A stretch of 64,000 nucleotides of DNA from Niabella yanshanensis (GCF_034424215.1 NZ_CP139960.1:5084001-5148000); one strand, 5' to 3'. Counted from the first letter of the stretch, positions 9,625 to 18,683 are shown. A program made the numbers and translations. Notes: generated by a model not told the origin, from the sequence alone.

Positions 9625-10287
9625 ATGTCAATTAATGTACAAGCCTGTCAGCAGCTGATAACAGCATTGAGGTCTCAAAATGTAAGCCTGGTGGCAGTTT
9701 CCAAAATAAAGCCGGTATCAGATATAAAGGCTTTATATGACCTGGGGCAAAGAGATTTTGGTGAGAATTATGTGCAGGAACTGGTGGATAAACAATCGCA
9801 ATTACCCGGCGATATCCGCTGGCATTTTATTGGGCACCTACAAAGCAACAAAGCGAAATATATTGCTCCTTTCGTACATCTTATCCATGGCGTGGACAGC
9901 TTTAATTTATTAAAGGAGATCAATAAACAAGCGCTTAAAAATAATCGGGTGATTGATTGCTTATTGCAAGTGCATGTAGCGCAGGAAGAGACCAAATTCG
10001 GTTTGGATGAAACGGAGCTCAATGATATAATGGCCCATGTGGCAGTACTTAAAAATGTACAGATAAAAGGTTTGATGGGTATGGCAAGTTTCAGCAATGA
10101 TGAAGTGCTGGTGCGCAACGAATTCAGGCAATTGAAAAAACTCTTTGAACAATTAGGTCAGCCTGGAATCACAAATATTAAACCTGAAATTCTATCCATG
10201 GGTATGAGTGGCGACTATACAATGGCGATAGAAGAGGGTAGCACCATGGTGCGTGTGGGGAGCCTTCTTTTTGGAGCGAGAGCGTAG
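9625..10287 (+). CDS. yggS: YggS/PLPBP family pyridoxal phosphate homeostasis protein
   Basis: A 220-residue TIM-barrel protein of the PLP-binding, non-enzymatic YggS family. The PLP-lysine is in VAVSKIKP, followed by DFGENYVQEL, WHFIGHLQSNK, and the phosphate-binding MGMSGDY and GSTMVRVGS segments. It controls the free PLP pool in the cytoplasm. An in-frame ATG at 9571 exists, but the 18 extra residues are not family-like, and ATG 9625 starts right at the conserved N-terminus and just after a -7 element, so 9625 is preferred. No clear operon partner; the 286 bases after it hold nothing recognisable. Confidence 0.93.
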   Translation: MSINVQACQQLITALRSQNVSLVAVSKIKPVSDIKALYDLGQRDFGENYVQELVDKQSQLPGDIRWHFIGHLQSNKAKYIAPFVHLIHGVDSFNLLKEINKQALKNNRVIDCLLQVHVAQEETKFGLDETELNDIMAHVAVLKNVQIKGLMGMASFSNDEVLVRNEFRQLKKLFEQLGQPGITNIKPEILSMGMSGDYTMAIEEGSTMVRVGSLLFGARA

Positions 10288-10573
10288 CGAGAAATTCAAA
10301 ATTTAAAGGTTTTAAGTTCTAAGTATTAGATCAACAGGTAAATTTCGGAGCGCTTAAGCAGCTGGTTAAAAAAGCTGTTGATAAATAATTGTGAAACAGA
10401 GCTATATGATATAAAATTTTTTGGTAATCAATAATTGATAACGAGCAGCGCAGGCATTCCTGAGGGGAAATAAAAAATCCTATACATCAACCTGTATTTA
10501 ACCTGCACTATATTTTTCTTTCTTCAGTGAGAATGCCTTATTTTACGCAGAATTCTTACAATGTACAAATCCT

Positions 10574-12280
10574 ATGCGTAAGCCATTTAAGTCCGGGTAT
10601 GACGTAATCATCATAGGGGCGGGTGTCGGCGGATTAACAGCCGGAGCATTATTAAGTAAAGCAGGACTCTCCGTTTGTATTCTGGAGAAGGAGCCGCATG
10701 TAGGCGGTTATCTTGCAGGGTTTCGCAGGAGGGATTTTCGCTTTGATACGGCTATTCACTGGTTGAATCAATGCGGACCTGAGGGTGTGGCGGGAAAAAT
10801 ATTTGCGATATTGGGGGAGGACCATCCCGTTGCTGTTCCGCAAAAAAGAATCAGGCGATACATAGGAAATAGTCACAATTACCTGCTTACCGATAATCCT
10901 GAAGAATTAAAAGCAACGTGGATACAGGAGTTTCCTCATGAAAAAAAAGGCATAGAGAACTTTTTTAAGGCGGCTAAAAAAATAGGAGCAGCTTTCAATG
11001 AGTACAGTACAGTATTCCGCGCCGAGGAAAGTATGGGTTTTTGGGAAAAACTAAAAAACAAGTTACCTCTCATTAAGTTTGGGTCGGCATTTATTCCGCA
11101 CCTGGGGTATTCAGGTGAGGACGGTATTACCAAAGGGCTGAACCGGTATTTTAAAGAAAAAAAGCTGCACGACATATTTGCTGCTGATGGAGATGTAATA
11201 GGCTGTATGGTGCCTATTGGATGGGCTTACTATGGCGATTTTCAGTCACCACCCAAGGGCGGAGGACAAGTGATTCCCGAGTGGCTCAGCCACCTGGTTC
11301 ATTATTATCAAAATGATGTTTTTACCAATTGCGAGGTTGAACAGGTATTGCTCGAGGATAACAGGGCCGCAGGAGTAATTTTGAAACACAGGAGTGAAGT
11401 ACTCCAGCTCAAAGCCAGACATGTAATTGCCGCCTGCGATGTAGAATCTTTATACGATAAAATGCTGCCAGCCTCTGTACTTTCAAAAAAGTCAAGAAGG
11501 CAGTTGAAGGAAGCCGATATATACAGCAGTTCGCTGACTATTTCTATAGCATTGGATTGTACGCCCGCACAACTTGGATTTAATGAAGAACTGATCCATA
11601 TCAGCTCTGATCAGGCCAGCATCGAGGAGCATTCGGGTGGCGATCCGCTGAAAAGTGAAATAGTAGTGCTTACACCTTCCTTGAGAGATCCTTCTTTGGC
11701 TCCTGAAGGCTGTGGCACGTTAACGGTATTCATGCCGGCTTATATGTCTTTCAGAAACGGGTGGTGTACCACCAGAGATGAACATGGCAATTATATAAGG
11801 AACGAGGATTACAGGCGTCTTAAAAACGAGATTGCTGAAGTTTTAATTGATCGGTTAAGCAAAATTATCGCCCCGGAACTGCGCTCGCATATTCTTTTTT
11901 ATGATGTTGCTACACCGGTAACACATTGGAGATATACCGGTAATAAGCAAGGTACGATGATGGGAGCCAAGCCGGGTAAAGCAAATATGAAGAATAAAGT
12001 GGCTCAATATCGTACACCCATTACGAATCTGCTGGTGGGAGGTCAGTGGGCTGAATTGGGTGGAGGCGTACCTATTGCAGTTAAAGCGGGTACTAATGCG
12101 GCTTTGCTGGTTTTGCAAAAAGAAAATAAAAAAGCCTTCACCTTACTGGCTCATTATATGGACGCTAAAATAACCGTTGCTGAATTTAATGATGCCGGCA
12201 TTTTTCGTACCTATGGCGGGTCCTGGGAGGCTAAACCTACACCGGCGGAGCGAAAAAAAGCACTAGAACCTGGTATATAA
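10574..12280 (+). CDS. FAD-dependent phytoene desaturase/retinol saturase-like oxidoreductase
   Basis: A 568-residue flavoprotein. The dinucleotide-binding motif GAGVGGLTAG starts at residue 15, followed by the EKEPHVGGYLAG second signature typical of CrtI, CrtISO and retinol saturase. The C-terminal FAD contact is at VGGQWAELGGGVPIAVKAG. The family isomerises, desaturates or saturates polyene lipids at membranes. No carotenoid synthesis genes lie nearby, so the substrate is uncertain. Its last 18 bases overlap the end of the convergent DUF2490 gene. No terminator separates them. Confidence 0.83.
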   Translation: MRKPFKSGYDVIIIGAGVGGLTAGALLSKAGLSVCILEKEPHVGGYLAGFRRRDFRFDTAIHWLNQCGPEGVAGKIFAILGEDHPVAVPQKRIRRYIGNSHNYLLTDNPEELKATWIQEFPHEKKGIENFFKAAKKIGAAFNEYSTVFRAEESMGFWEKLKNKLPLIKFGSAFIPHLGYSGEDGITKGLNRYFKEKKLHDIFAADGDVIGCMVPIGWAYYGDFQSPPKGGGQVIPEWLSHLVHYYQNDVFTNCEVEQVLLEDNRAAGVILKHRSEVLQLKARHVIAACDVESLYDKMLPASVLSKKSRRQLKEADIYSSSLTISIALDCTPAQLGFNEELIHISSDQASIEEHSGGDPLKSEIVVLTPSLRDPSLAPEGCGTLTVFMPAYMSFRNGWCTTRDEHGNYIRNEDYRRLKNEIAEVLIDRLSKIIAPELRSHILFYDVATPVTHWRYTGNKQGTMMGAKPGKANMKNKVAQYRTPITNLLVGGQWAELGGGVPIAVKAGTNAALLVLQKENKKAFTLLAHYMDAKITVAEFNDAGIFRTYGGSWEAKPTPAERKKALEPGI

Positions 12281-12961
12281 CGCAACTTGCACCACATTGT
12301 TAACGGTGTTTGCAGTAGCGCCTTTTGCAAACACATTCATGTATCCGGCTTCTGCATCCAATTTTTTAGAGAAGCGATACCCCGCAGCTATATAAGCCCG
12401 GTTCTGATCGAAGAAATGATTGTTGGTATTCTTTTGATTATGAATATTTGCAAACACTTCATTCTGCAATGCAGCAAAGGGCCCTTTAACAAAACCATTT
12501 TCACCTGACTTTAACGGTTGAATATGCCTGAAAAAGTAGCGCAGTCTTTGCGCAAAAACTCTTTCATCTCCCGCCTTTTCAATGAAGCGCTGCTCCAGCC
12601 TGAAGCGATGGCTCAAACCGCCGGTAAAAGCTTTATGGGAAATAATATACTGTTCCCATATCCTGTGCTCTGTTAGGGTAGCCCCGTCTTGAGGGATGGT
12701 GGGTGTATATAAATAACCCAGGGTGGCATTTTGATTGGGTTTGATATAATAGGTTAAACCGGGTCTTAATAAAACACTGCGTACCCCGTCCCAGTTGTCA
12801 TGGCTGCGCACCTGAACATCTGCATGCAATCCCCATTTCTCGTTGAACTTAATAGTATTCATAAAGAAAAACCAACCGCTTTGTTCCTGCCTGGTTTGGG
12901 CAGACAAATGGTTGAATAGGAAAAAAACAGGAATTACAATGGCGGCAAATCTTTTAATCAT
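12263..12961 (-). CDS. DUF2490 outer-membrane beta-barrel protein
   Basis: A 232-residue protein with signal peptide ending at SAQ (about residue 22). The mature part alternates polar and aromatic residues in amphipathic strands, starts with the DUF2490 pattern (W-F-F-F-M-N-T-I-K-F-N-x-K-W-G), and ends in an aromatic residue (Phe), as outer-membrane barrels do. Function is unknown in the family. It converges on and overlaps by 18 bases the oxidoreductase gene. Confidence 0.82.
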   Translation of the reverse strand: MIKRFAAIVIPVFFLFNHLSAQTRQEQSGWFFFMNTIKFNEKWGLHADVQVRSHDNWDGVRSVLLRPGLTYYIKPNQNATLGYLYTPTIPQDGATLTEHRIWEQYIISHKAFTGGLSHRFRLEQRFIEKAGDERVFAQRLRYFFRHIQPLKSGENGFVKGPFAALQNEVFANIHNQKNTNNHFFDQNRAYIAAGYRFSKKLDAEAGYMNVFAKGATANTVNNVVQVALYTRF

Positions 12962-12989
12962 TCGTTTAATGCTTGTGGTTGTATAGAAA

Positions 12990-12997
12990 CAAATATA
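12990..12997 (-). promoter_or_regulatory. candidate -7 promoter element for the DUF2490 gene
   Basis: The minus strand reads TATATTTG (TAnnTTTG), 28 bases upstream of ATG 12961. No well-spaced -33 TTG was seen. Confidence 0.4.
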
Positions 12998-13046
12998 ACG
13001 AGGCTAACCAAAAAATGTTTAATTTTAAGAAGGAATTGTTAACTAT

Positions 13047-13973
13047 ATGAAGACCATCTGCAACTGGCTGTTTTTTGTGCTTTTCTTTTTTTCCTGTGGA
13101 AAAGAAAAGCCGGATGATTCCGCTCAGCCCGCGGGGCCACTTAAAGACTACAATAAAGACATAATCATCGCCAACTGGAATATAGAATGGTTTGGTGATC
13201 CATCCGGATTTGAGGGAGACCTGAATGACCAGGAGGCGAACGCGGCTAAGGTACTGAAGTATCTGAATGCAGACCTGTATGGACTTTGTGAGATAGTGGA
13301 TACTGCCCGTTTTGGCCGCATGATCAGGAACAACCTGGGTGATGATTTCCGGTATAATGTTTCATTTTTCTCCAATGGCGCTCAGAAGATGGCATATGTG
13401 TACAACAGGCATATTTTTAGAAACGTATCATTAAGACCGTTTATGGGGATCAGCGCTCCTGCGTATTATAATTTTGGAAACCGGTATCCCTATCTGCTTC
13501 ACGCCGACCTAACTGTTAATGGTACAAGGAAACCCGTTAGCTTTATACTCATTCATGCCAAGGCTGATGAAGAACAGGCCAGCTATAACCGCAGATCAGG
13601 TGGTTCTGTCGAAATGAAGGACAGCCTGGATACGTACTACAGCGGAATGTATTTTATGATACTGGGAGATTTTAATGATAATTTCGATAAAAGTATCCTT
13701 CCCGGACAACCATCGCCTTACCTGAATTTCCTGGCCGATCAGGCAAGGTACCAACCCATTACCCGGCCGTTAAATATCCCGGGCAATCAATCTACATTGA
13801 ATTATGCTAATTCTGTAATTGATCAGCAAATTATCAGTAGCAATATGAATAATTGGTACATGCCGGCTTCCGTAAGAATAAGAACAGACGTGATCAACGT
13901 TGTGCCTGCCTATAGCTCGGGCAATACCTCCGATCATTATCCCGTAACCTCTGTTTACAGAATCCATCCTTAG
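13047..13973 (+). CDS. endonuclease/exonuclease/phosphatase-family lipoprotein
   Basis: A 308-residue lipoprotein: lipobox FFFSC with Cys17. The EEP fold is shown by NWNIEWFG (metal-binding Asn/Glu), LYGLCEI, HAKAD, the GDFNDN motif and the C-terminal SDHYPV with catalytic Asp-His. EEP proteins cleave phosphodiesters (DNA, sphingomyelin, inositol phosphates) with Mg2+. The lipid anchor places it in the envelope, which suggests a nutrient-scavenging nuclease or phosphodiesterase (inference). It stands alone between divergent and same-strand neighbours. Confidence 0.87.
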   Translation: MKTICNWLFFVLFFFSCGKEKPDDSAQPAGPLKDYNKDIIIANWNIEWFGDPSGFEGDLNDQEANAAKVLKYLNADLYGLCEIVDTARFGRMIRNNLGDDFRYNVSFFSNGAQKMAYVYNRHIFRNVSLRPFMGISAPAYYNFGNRYPYLLHADLTVNGTRKPVSFILIHAKADEEQASYNRRSGGSVEMKDSLDTYYSGMYFMILGDFNDNFDKSILPGQPSPYLNFLADQARYQPITRPLNIPGNQSTLNYANSVIDQQIISSNMNNWYMPASVRIRTDVINVVPAYSSGNTSDHYPVTSVYRIHP

Positions 13974-14101
13974 TTTATCATAACATTAATGCGCGGAAAA
14001 TGCGGGTGGCATCCTATTTGTTTCATGACTCAAACTTAGTGTTGTCGTAAACTGCTTGTAGTTTGTCGCTTTTCTACATGGGATGAGACGGAGAAGCATC
14101 A

Positions 14102-14109
14102 TAGGTTTG
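14102..14109 (+). promoter_or_regulatory. candidate -7 promoter element for the 14126-17012 gene cluster
   Basis: TAGGTTTG matches TAnnTTTG and lies 16 bases before ATG 14126. A good -33 element is not evident. Confidence 0.4.
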
Positions 14110-14125
14110 TATTAAAAACAGGTAT

Positions 14126-14536
14126 ATGGAAAATCTTACCATTGAAAGAGATAAAAGCGTAATTGTTTGCCAGGCCAGTTCTTTCCCCGACGGAGTTATG
14201 GCTGCTTTCCAACAGCTGCATAGCAAAGTGCCGGATGCTTTCCAAAGAACTACTTATGGCATTTCGAGACCTGAAGGCAATATTGACCAAATTATTTATA
14301 AAGCTGCAGTAGATGAGGCTTACAATGGGGAAGGGAGATCGCTGGGATTGGATACCATGACTATACCGGCGGGGAATTACAAAAGTTGTACTATTGACGA
14401 TTTTATGAAGAACCCTCAGGCAATTGGATCAGCTTTCACCGGGTTGTTAAAAACACCCGGGTTGGATCCGGAAGGATTTTGCCTGGAAATCTATAAAAAT
14501 GATCGGGAAGTGATTTGTGCGGTGCCCTTGAAATAA
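14126..14536 (+). CDS. GyrI-like/effector-binding domain protein
   Basis: A 136-residue stand-alone GyrI-like small-molecule-binding domain, the type attached to AraC and MerR regulators. The usual end pattern is present (D-x-E-G-F-C-L-E-I-Y, then V-I-C-A-V-P), and an internal turn MTIPAGNYKSC fits the beta strand that lines the ligand pocket. There is no DNA-binding domain, so it may bind or hydrolyse small molecules. The RibD_C gene starts 6 bases after its stop, so they are co-transcribed. Confidence 0.65.
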   Translation: MENLTIERDKSVIVCQASSFPDGVMAAFQQLHSKVPDAFQRTTYGISRPEGNIDQIIYKAAVDEAYNGEGRSLGLDTMTIPAGNYKSCTIDDFMKNPQAIGSAFTGLLKTPGLDPEGFCLEIYKNDREVICAVPLK

Positions 14537-14542
14537 AAAGTT

Positions 14543-15097
14543 ATGAGCAGAATATTTGTTTCGAATTGGATCACTTTAGATGGTATTTTTTCCGGTGCCG
14601 GCGGAGATACAGGCTGGTTCACCAGCGATGAAGAACTGATGAACTATAATTTGGAGCGGTTGAATGAGGCGGATACAATACTTATGGGGCGTATAACTTA
14701 TGATCTGATGGCCGGCTACTGGCCCCTGGCTCAGGCGCAGCAGGATTTTGCCGGCGCTTATCAATTTATGAATGAAAGCCGGAAGCATATATTTTCTACA
14801 ACCGTGAATAAGTCAGGTTGGGATCGTTGTATTTTTCACAATGAGGTTAGTCCCAAAGTGATAAATGATATTAAAACCTCAGCCGGAAAGGATATTGTCA
14901 TTTTAGGCAGTGGAAAATTGTCTGCCCGGCTACACAATCTGCGATTGATAGACGAGTACCATCTCCTTTTGGATCCGCAAATTAAAGTCGAAGGAAGAAG
15001 ATTTTTCGACGACATACAGAAGTCGAAACTGAAATTAAAAAATATGAAGAAGTTTGAGTGTGGCGTTGTTTACCTGCAATATGTTGTTGTTAAATGA
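14543..15097 (+). CDS. dihydrofolate reductase-family (RibD_C) protein
   Basis: A 184-residue RibD C-terminal/DHFR-like domain: ISWITLDG-type start (VSNWITLDGIF), NADPH-site ILMGRITYDLM, and IVILGSGKL with the Gly-rich cofactor loop. These stand-alone proteins are NADPH-dependent reductases of unknown substrate, not the riboflavin enzyme itself, since the deaminase half is missing. Translation probably follows the GyrI-like gene (6-base gap). Confidence 0.85.
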   Translation: MSRIFVSNWITLDGIFSGAGGDTGWFTSDEELMNYNLERLNEADTILMGRITYDLMAGYWPLAQAQQDFAGAYQFMNESRKHIFSTTVNKSGWDRCIFHNEVSPKVINDIKTSAGKDIVILGSGKLSARLHNLRLIDEYHLLLDPQIKVEGRRFFDDIQKSKLKLKNMKKFECGVVYLQYVVVK

Positions 15098-15192
15098 TTA
15101 TAAACAGCTCTTTTTCTTGTCAAATGGCAAGTGATGGCAAGGGCATTGCGTACTAATTTTGAAAAGCGATTAATTACTATAAAGCAGTTGAT

Positions 15193-16047
15193 ATGAATAA
15201 CAAAATATACCCCTGTATATGGCTGGATAAAAACGGCAGAGAGGCGGCAACATACTATAAAAGTATTTTTCCTGATACCCATATTGACGAAGATAACGGC
15301 ATGGTGATCATGCTAAGCATCAGCGGGCAAAACCTGATGCTGCTGAACGCCGGTCCGCATTTTAAACCTAATGCCTCCATTTCTTTTTTGATTGCCAACG
15401 AGGATGAGCAGGAAACAACAAGACTGTTTAATGAATTGTCGCGGGATGGTATTGTTTTAATGGCGTTAGATAGTTATCCTTTCAGCACAAAATATGGCTG
15501 GGTGCGCGACAAGTTTGGTGTTACCTGGCAGCTGTATACAGGCGAGAAAGGGAATGCCGGCCAGTATTTTATTCCTACCTTAATGTACGCTAATCAACAG
15601 AACGGAAGGGCCAGAGAAGCTATTGAACTGTATACCAAAATATTCCCGGGTTCGAAAACAGAAGGCATTATGGAGTATGACGGAAAAGAAGATACGAAGG
15701 GGAATGTGCAACATGCGCAGTTTCATATCGATCATTTTACAATGGCTTGCATGGATAGCTCCCTAAATCACCAGTTTAATTTTGATGAGGGGATTTCTTT
15801 GGTCGTAATTACTGCTGATCAGCAGGAGACGGACTATTATTGGAACAACCTGGTTAAAGACGGGGGGAAAGAAAGTATGTGTGGATGGTTGAAAGATAAA
15901 TTTGGAGTAAGCTGGCAAATTGTACCACAAAAGTTATTGATCCTGATGAACCAGGAGGACCGCGATAAAGCGAAGCAGGTTACCGATGCGCTGATGCAGA
16001 TGAAAAAAATAGATATCGACCATTTAAGCGCTATCTCCGTATCCTGA
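15193..16047 (+). CDS. two-domain VOC/PhnB-like protein
   Basis: A 284-residue tandem of two vicinal-oxygen-chelate domains of the PhnB/3-demethylubiquinone methyltransferase-like type. Each half has the start pattern (F-Y/Y-Y-K-S-I-F-P and L-Y-T-K-I-F-P-G) and ends with DKFGVTWQL (first) or DKFGVSWQI (second). Stand-alone PhnB proteins have no proven reaction; some bind or modify toxic compounds. It belongs to a set of four stress-type genes (15193-17012) with short gaps of 26-95 bases. Confidence 0.83.
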   Translation: MNNKIYPCIWLDKNGREAATYYKSIFPDTHIDEDNGMVIMLSISGQNLMLLNAGPHFKPNASISFLIANEDEQETTRLFNELSRDGIVLMALDSYPFSTKYGWVRDKFGVTWQLYTGEKGNAGQYFIPTLMYANQQNGRAREAIELYTKIFPGSKTEGIMEYDGKEDTKGNVQHAQFHIDHFTMACMDSSLNHQFNFDEGISLVVITADQQETDYYWNNLVKDGGKESMCGWLKDKFGVSWQIVPQKLLILMNQEDRDKAKQVTDALMQMKKIDIDHLSAISVS

Positions 16048-16080
16048 GGCTGAGCATTAGAAACCTTTAAACATACAGTT

Positions 16081-16554
16081 ATGAAAGACCTTAATTTCTC
16101 AATTGTTATCAGTGCACCTGTTGAAAAAGTATGGGAAACCCTTTGGAATGATCATACCTACCGCAAATGGACAGCTCCCTTTAATCCGGGGTCTTATATG
16201 GAGAGCGACTGGCAGGTGGGAGGTAAGACCTTATTCCTCGATGCGGAGCGAAACGGAATGCTCTCAACGATAAAGACGCTGGAATCTCCCAGGCTTGTAG
16301 AATTTTCTCATTACGGGGAACTCAATAAAGGAGTAGAAGATACCACCAGCGATCGGGTAAGATCTTACGCCGGCGCTGTAGAACGGTATGAGTTATTGCC
16401 GGATGAAAAAGGAACTTTATTGAAGGTGCTGGTTCAAACTAACGATGAATACGAGCAAATGATGAATGACGGATTTACTAAAAGCCTGCAGGAATTAAAA
16501 GAACTGGCAGAGTATACCGATAGCCCGGTTAATACAAAACATGATTATAATTAA
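16081..16554 (+). CDS. SRPBCC/AHSA1-type domain protein
   Basis: A 157-residue START-like protein of the AHSA1 (activator of Hsp90) type: it begins FSIVISAPVEKVWETLW and has the YRKWTAPF motif of the hydrophobic-pocket family. These single-domain bacterial members bind small hydrophobic ligands; the exact role is unknown. It sits between two VOC genes, and this VOC-SRPBCC pairing is common in Bacteroidota and Actinobacteria. Confidence 0.83.
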   Translation: MKDLNFSIVISAPVEKVWETLWNDHTYRKWTAPFNPGSYMESDWQVGGKTLFLDAERNGMLSTIKTLESPRLVEFSHYGELNKGVEDTTSDRVRSYAGAVERYELLPDEKGTLLKVLVQTNDEYEQMMNDGFTKSLQELKELAEYTDSPVNTKHDYN

Positions 16555-16580
16555 CTTTTAAATATAAAAACCAATACTTT

Positions 16581-17012
16581 ATGGCATTTAAATTAAATCC
16601 TTATCTCAATTTTGATGGTAACGCTGAGGAGGCGTTCAGTTTTTATAAATCTGTTTTCGGCGGTGAGTTTGCAGGCGGCATTATGAAGATGAGCAGTGCT
16701 CCTGGTACAGAAAATCTGCCTGATGAAGAGAAGGAACGGGTGATGCATGTGTCGCTGCCACTGGATAATAACCAGACATTGATGGCTTCCGATATAGTTC
16801 CATCTATGGGTCACAAGCTAACGCAGGGCAATAATGTATACTTGTCGCTTCATCCCGATAGTAAAGAGGAAGCCGACAAGTTGTTTAATGCCCTGGCAGA
16901 AGGTGGTAAGGTGGAAATGCCTATGGAAGACCAGTTTTGGGGTGACTACTTCGGATCGCTGGTGGATAAATTTGGTATTGGCTGGATGGTTAATTATAAT
17001 CCCAATTTTTAA
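16581..17012 (+). CDS. single-domain VOC/PhnB-like protein
   Basis: A 143-residue VOC protein of the PhnB group: starts FKLNPYLNFDGNAEEAFSFY, with the FYKSVFGG turn, and ends DKFGIGWMVNY. It is about the size of one half of the upstream two-domain VOC protein and clearly related to it. Function is unknown. It is the last gene before a terminator at 17050. Confidence 0.87.
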   Translation: MAFKLNPYLNFDGNAEEAFSFYKSVFGGEFAGGIMKMSSAPGTENLPDEEKERVMHVSLPLDNNQTLMASDIVPSMGHKLTQGNNVYLSLHPDSKEEADKLFNALAEGGKVEMPMEDQFWGDYFGSLVDKFGIGWMVNYNPNF

Positions 17013-17049
17013 ACCCTGTTTATCAGTTAACAGTAATCTTATTCAACCA

Positions 17050-17081
17050 AAGCCTGCTGCACTATTGTAGCAGGCTTTTTT
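17050..17081 (+). terminator. rho-independent terminator
   Basis: Stem AAGCCTGCT (17050-17058) pairs with AGCAGGCTT (17069-17077); a run of T follows to 17081. It closes the VOC/AHSA1 cluster. Confidence 0.9.
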
Positions 17082-17137
17082 GCTGGCATGTTTTTAGTTG
17101 CCGGTTAATAATAATACTCACCTATAAAACCTTTGTT

Positions 17138-17683
17138 ATGTTTGATACTAAAGAAAAAGAACAGGTACTGGAAGCAAAAACGCTTCAATTAGTAATTCCA
17201 CAGTACCGCATGCATACCCAGCTTTTTGATAACGTGATAGAAAACATCTCGGGTTTCGATGCTTTAAAAAGAGTGAACGACGTCACCAACCATTTTGTGT
17301 GGATGGCCGGAAATATGGTTAATATCCGTTATTGGTTGGCCAATATTCTGGGTGTGGAAGATAAAGATCCCAATGAAGAATTGTTTAAGGACGCACGGGC
17401 ATTGGATCCTAACGTTAATTACCCTGAGTTGCGTGACCTGAAAGACCAGTGGCATAAAGTTTCGGGTCAGTTATATGATATGTTGTATCGTGTTTCTGAT
17501 GAAGAATTGGCGCAGCCTTATAGTATAGGTATGGGCGTAGATTTTTTCGAAGAGAATAAACTCAATATGGTAGGCATGTGCCTCGACAGGGAGAGCTACC
17601 TTTTAGGACAGATGGGATTGATGCGCAGGGCTTTGGGTTACGAAGGGATGAAGTACGATATCAATAAAGACATACGGTATTAA
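17138..17683 (+). CDS. DinB-family four-helix protein
   Basis: A 181-residue helical protein of the DinB/YfiT type: HTQLFDNVIENISG in helix one, then NHFVWMAGNMVNIRYWLANILG as the long second helix, and a C-terminal YLLGQMGLMRRALGY helix. A metal site would need three His; the visible candidates are His27, His48 and possibly a Glu/Gln substitute for the third, so metal binding is uncertain. Members act as thiol-dependent transferases or are of unknown function. It has its own transcription unit between two terminators. Confidence 0.7.
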   Translation: MFDTKEKEQVLEAKTLQLVIPQYRMHTQLFDNVIENISGFDALKRVNDVTNHFVWMAGNMVNIRYWLANILGVEDKDPNEELFKDARALDPNVNYPELRDLKDQWHKVSGQLYDMLYRVSDEELAQPYSIGMGVDFFEENKLNMVGMCLDRESYLLGQMGLMRRALGYEGMKYDINKDIRY

Positions 17684-17731
17684 GAATGGTTCGCGGGAAG
17701 TGACCGGAATAAATAAACTTTACATAAAGTA

Positions 17732-17768
17732 GGGAAGATGCGTTTCATTAACTGAAATGCCTCTTCCC
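17732..17768. terminator. bidirectional hairpin between convergent genes
   Basis: GGGAAGA (17732-17738) pairs with TCTTCCC (17762-17768), extended by an imperfect inner stem (TTTCA with TGAAA). It lies between the ends of the DinB and OsmC genes and could end both transcripts. Confidence 0.65.
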
Positions 17769-17779
17769 TTTGCAATATT

Positions 17780-18193
17780 CTAGGACCAGGCTCCCCAGTC
17801 AACTGTTACTTCTATGTCTGGATGAAGGCTTTTGGCTACAGGGCAGCTGTTGCCTGTGTTTTTCAAAATAGTGATTGTTTTTTCGTCAATCGAAGCGAGG
17901 TTTGCCGGAATGTGAAATTTCAGATCAATCCCGCTTACACGACGAGGTTCGGCCGCCATTTTCTTCAACACTTCTACTTTTACCTCATTCAGATCAAAGT
18001 TCATGGTGCGGGCTTTAATGCCCATTACTGTTACCATGCAGGTAGCCAGGCTGGTGGCCATCAAATCCGTTGGAGAAAATCGCTCGCCTTTGCCGTTATT
18101 GTCAACAGGTGCGTCTGTTTCAAAATTAGAGCCGCTCTTTAAATGCGTGCAGGTGGTGCGCAGGTCACCATTATAAATTACTTCCGATGTCAT
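17780..18193 (-). CDS. OsmC-family peroxiredoxin-like protein
   Basis: A 137-residue OsmC/Ohr-fold protein. The two redox cysteines are Cys52 (in TSLATCMVTVMG) and Cys117 (in NSCPVAKSLHPD), placed as in the thiol peroxidases that reduce organic hydroperoxides in the cytoplasm. It lacks Ohr-specific features, so it belongs to the broader OsmC or YhfA group. Its start ATG 18193 borders the repeat island. Confidence 0.9.
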   Translation of the reverse strand: MTSEVIYNGDLRTTCTHLKSGSNFETDAPVDNNGKGERFSPTDLMATSLATCMVTVMGIKARTMNFDLNEVKVEVLKKMAAEPRRVSGIDLKFHIPANLASIDEKTITILKNTGNSCPVAKSLHPDIEVTVDWGAWS

Positions 18194-18282
18194 GTGTCAA
18201 ATTTTGATAAAGATAGGGGTTTCGGATTTTCAAAAGCTTGGCGACACTGTTACGAATTCATGGTGGCTAGGTTTAATATGCC

Positions 18283-18683
18283 GCCGCTATGCGGCTCAGT
18301 TGATATTTAGGGCGATGTGTTATTAATATATCGCCGCTCTGCGGCTGGATTTATTTCAAAAAATCAATTCTGCTGTACCCCAGCTATGCAGCTTAACGAA
18401 TGTATATAGCAGATTTTGTCGTCGATAACTGAAAGCTTTTGGAACACTTGATGCGCCGCGTAGCGGTACCCCATCGATAAAGTGTTAATATACCGCCGCT
18501 CTGCGGCTGAATTTATTTCAAAAGTCGATTATGCTGTACCCCCCGGCTATGCAGCTTAACGAATGTATATAGCAGATTTAGCCGGCGACAACTGAAAGCG
18601 TTTGGAATACTTGATGTGCCGCGTAGCGGTGCCATGTTGGTAGCACTGTCATTTAATGTGTAAATCGAGCCGCAGAGCGGCGA
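18283..18683. repeat. composite palindromic repeat element (tandem about 162-base unit, bounded by inverted repeats)
   Basis: The gene-free stretch 18194-18945 holds short palindromes GCCGC-TAT-GCGGC (18283-18295), GCCGC-TCT-GCGGC (18333-18345 and 18495-18507) and GCCGC-AGA-GCGGC (18669-18681), plus CCGC-GTA-GCGG at 18456-18466 and 18619-18629. Positions 18332-18467 recur at 18494-18630, an imperfect direct duplication. The 23 bases at 18331-18353 return inverted at 18661-18683 with one mismatch. No coding frame of note. This is the form of REP/BIME-type intergenic repeats; no transposase is present. Bases 18700-18945 show nothing else. Confidence 0.85.
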
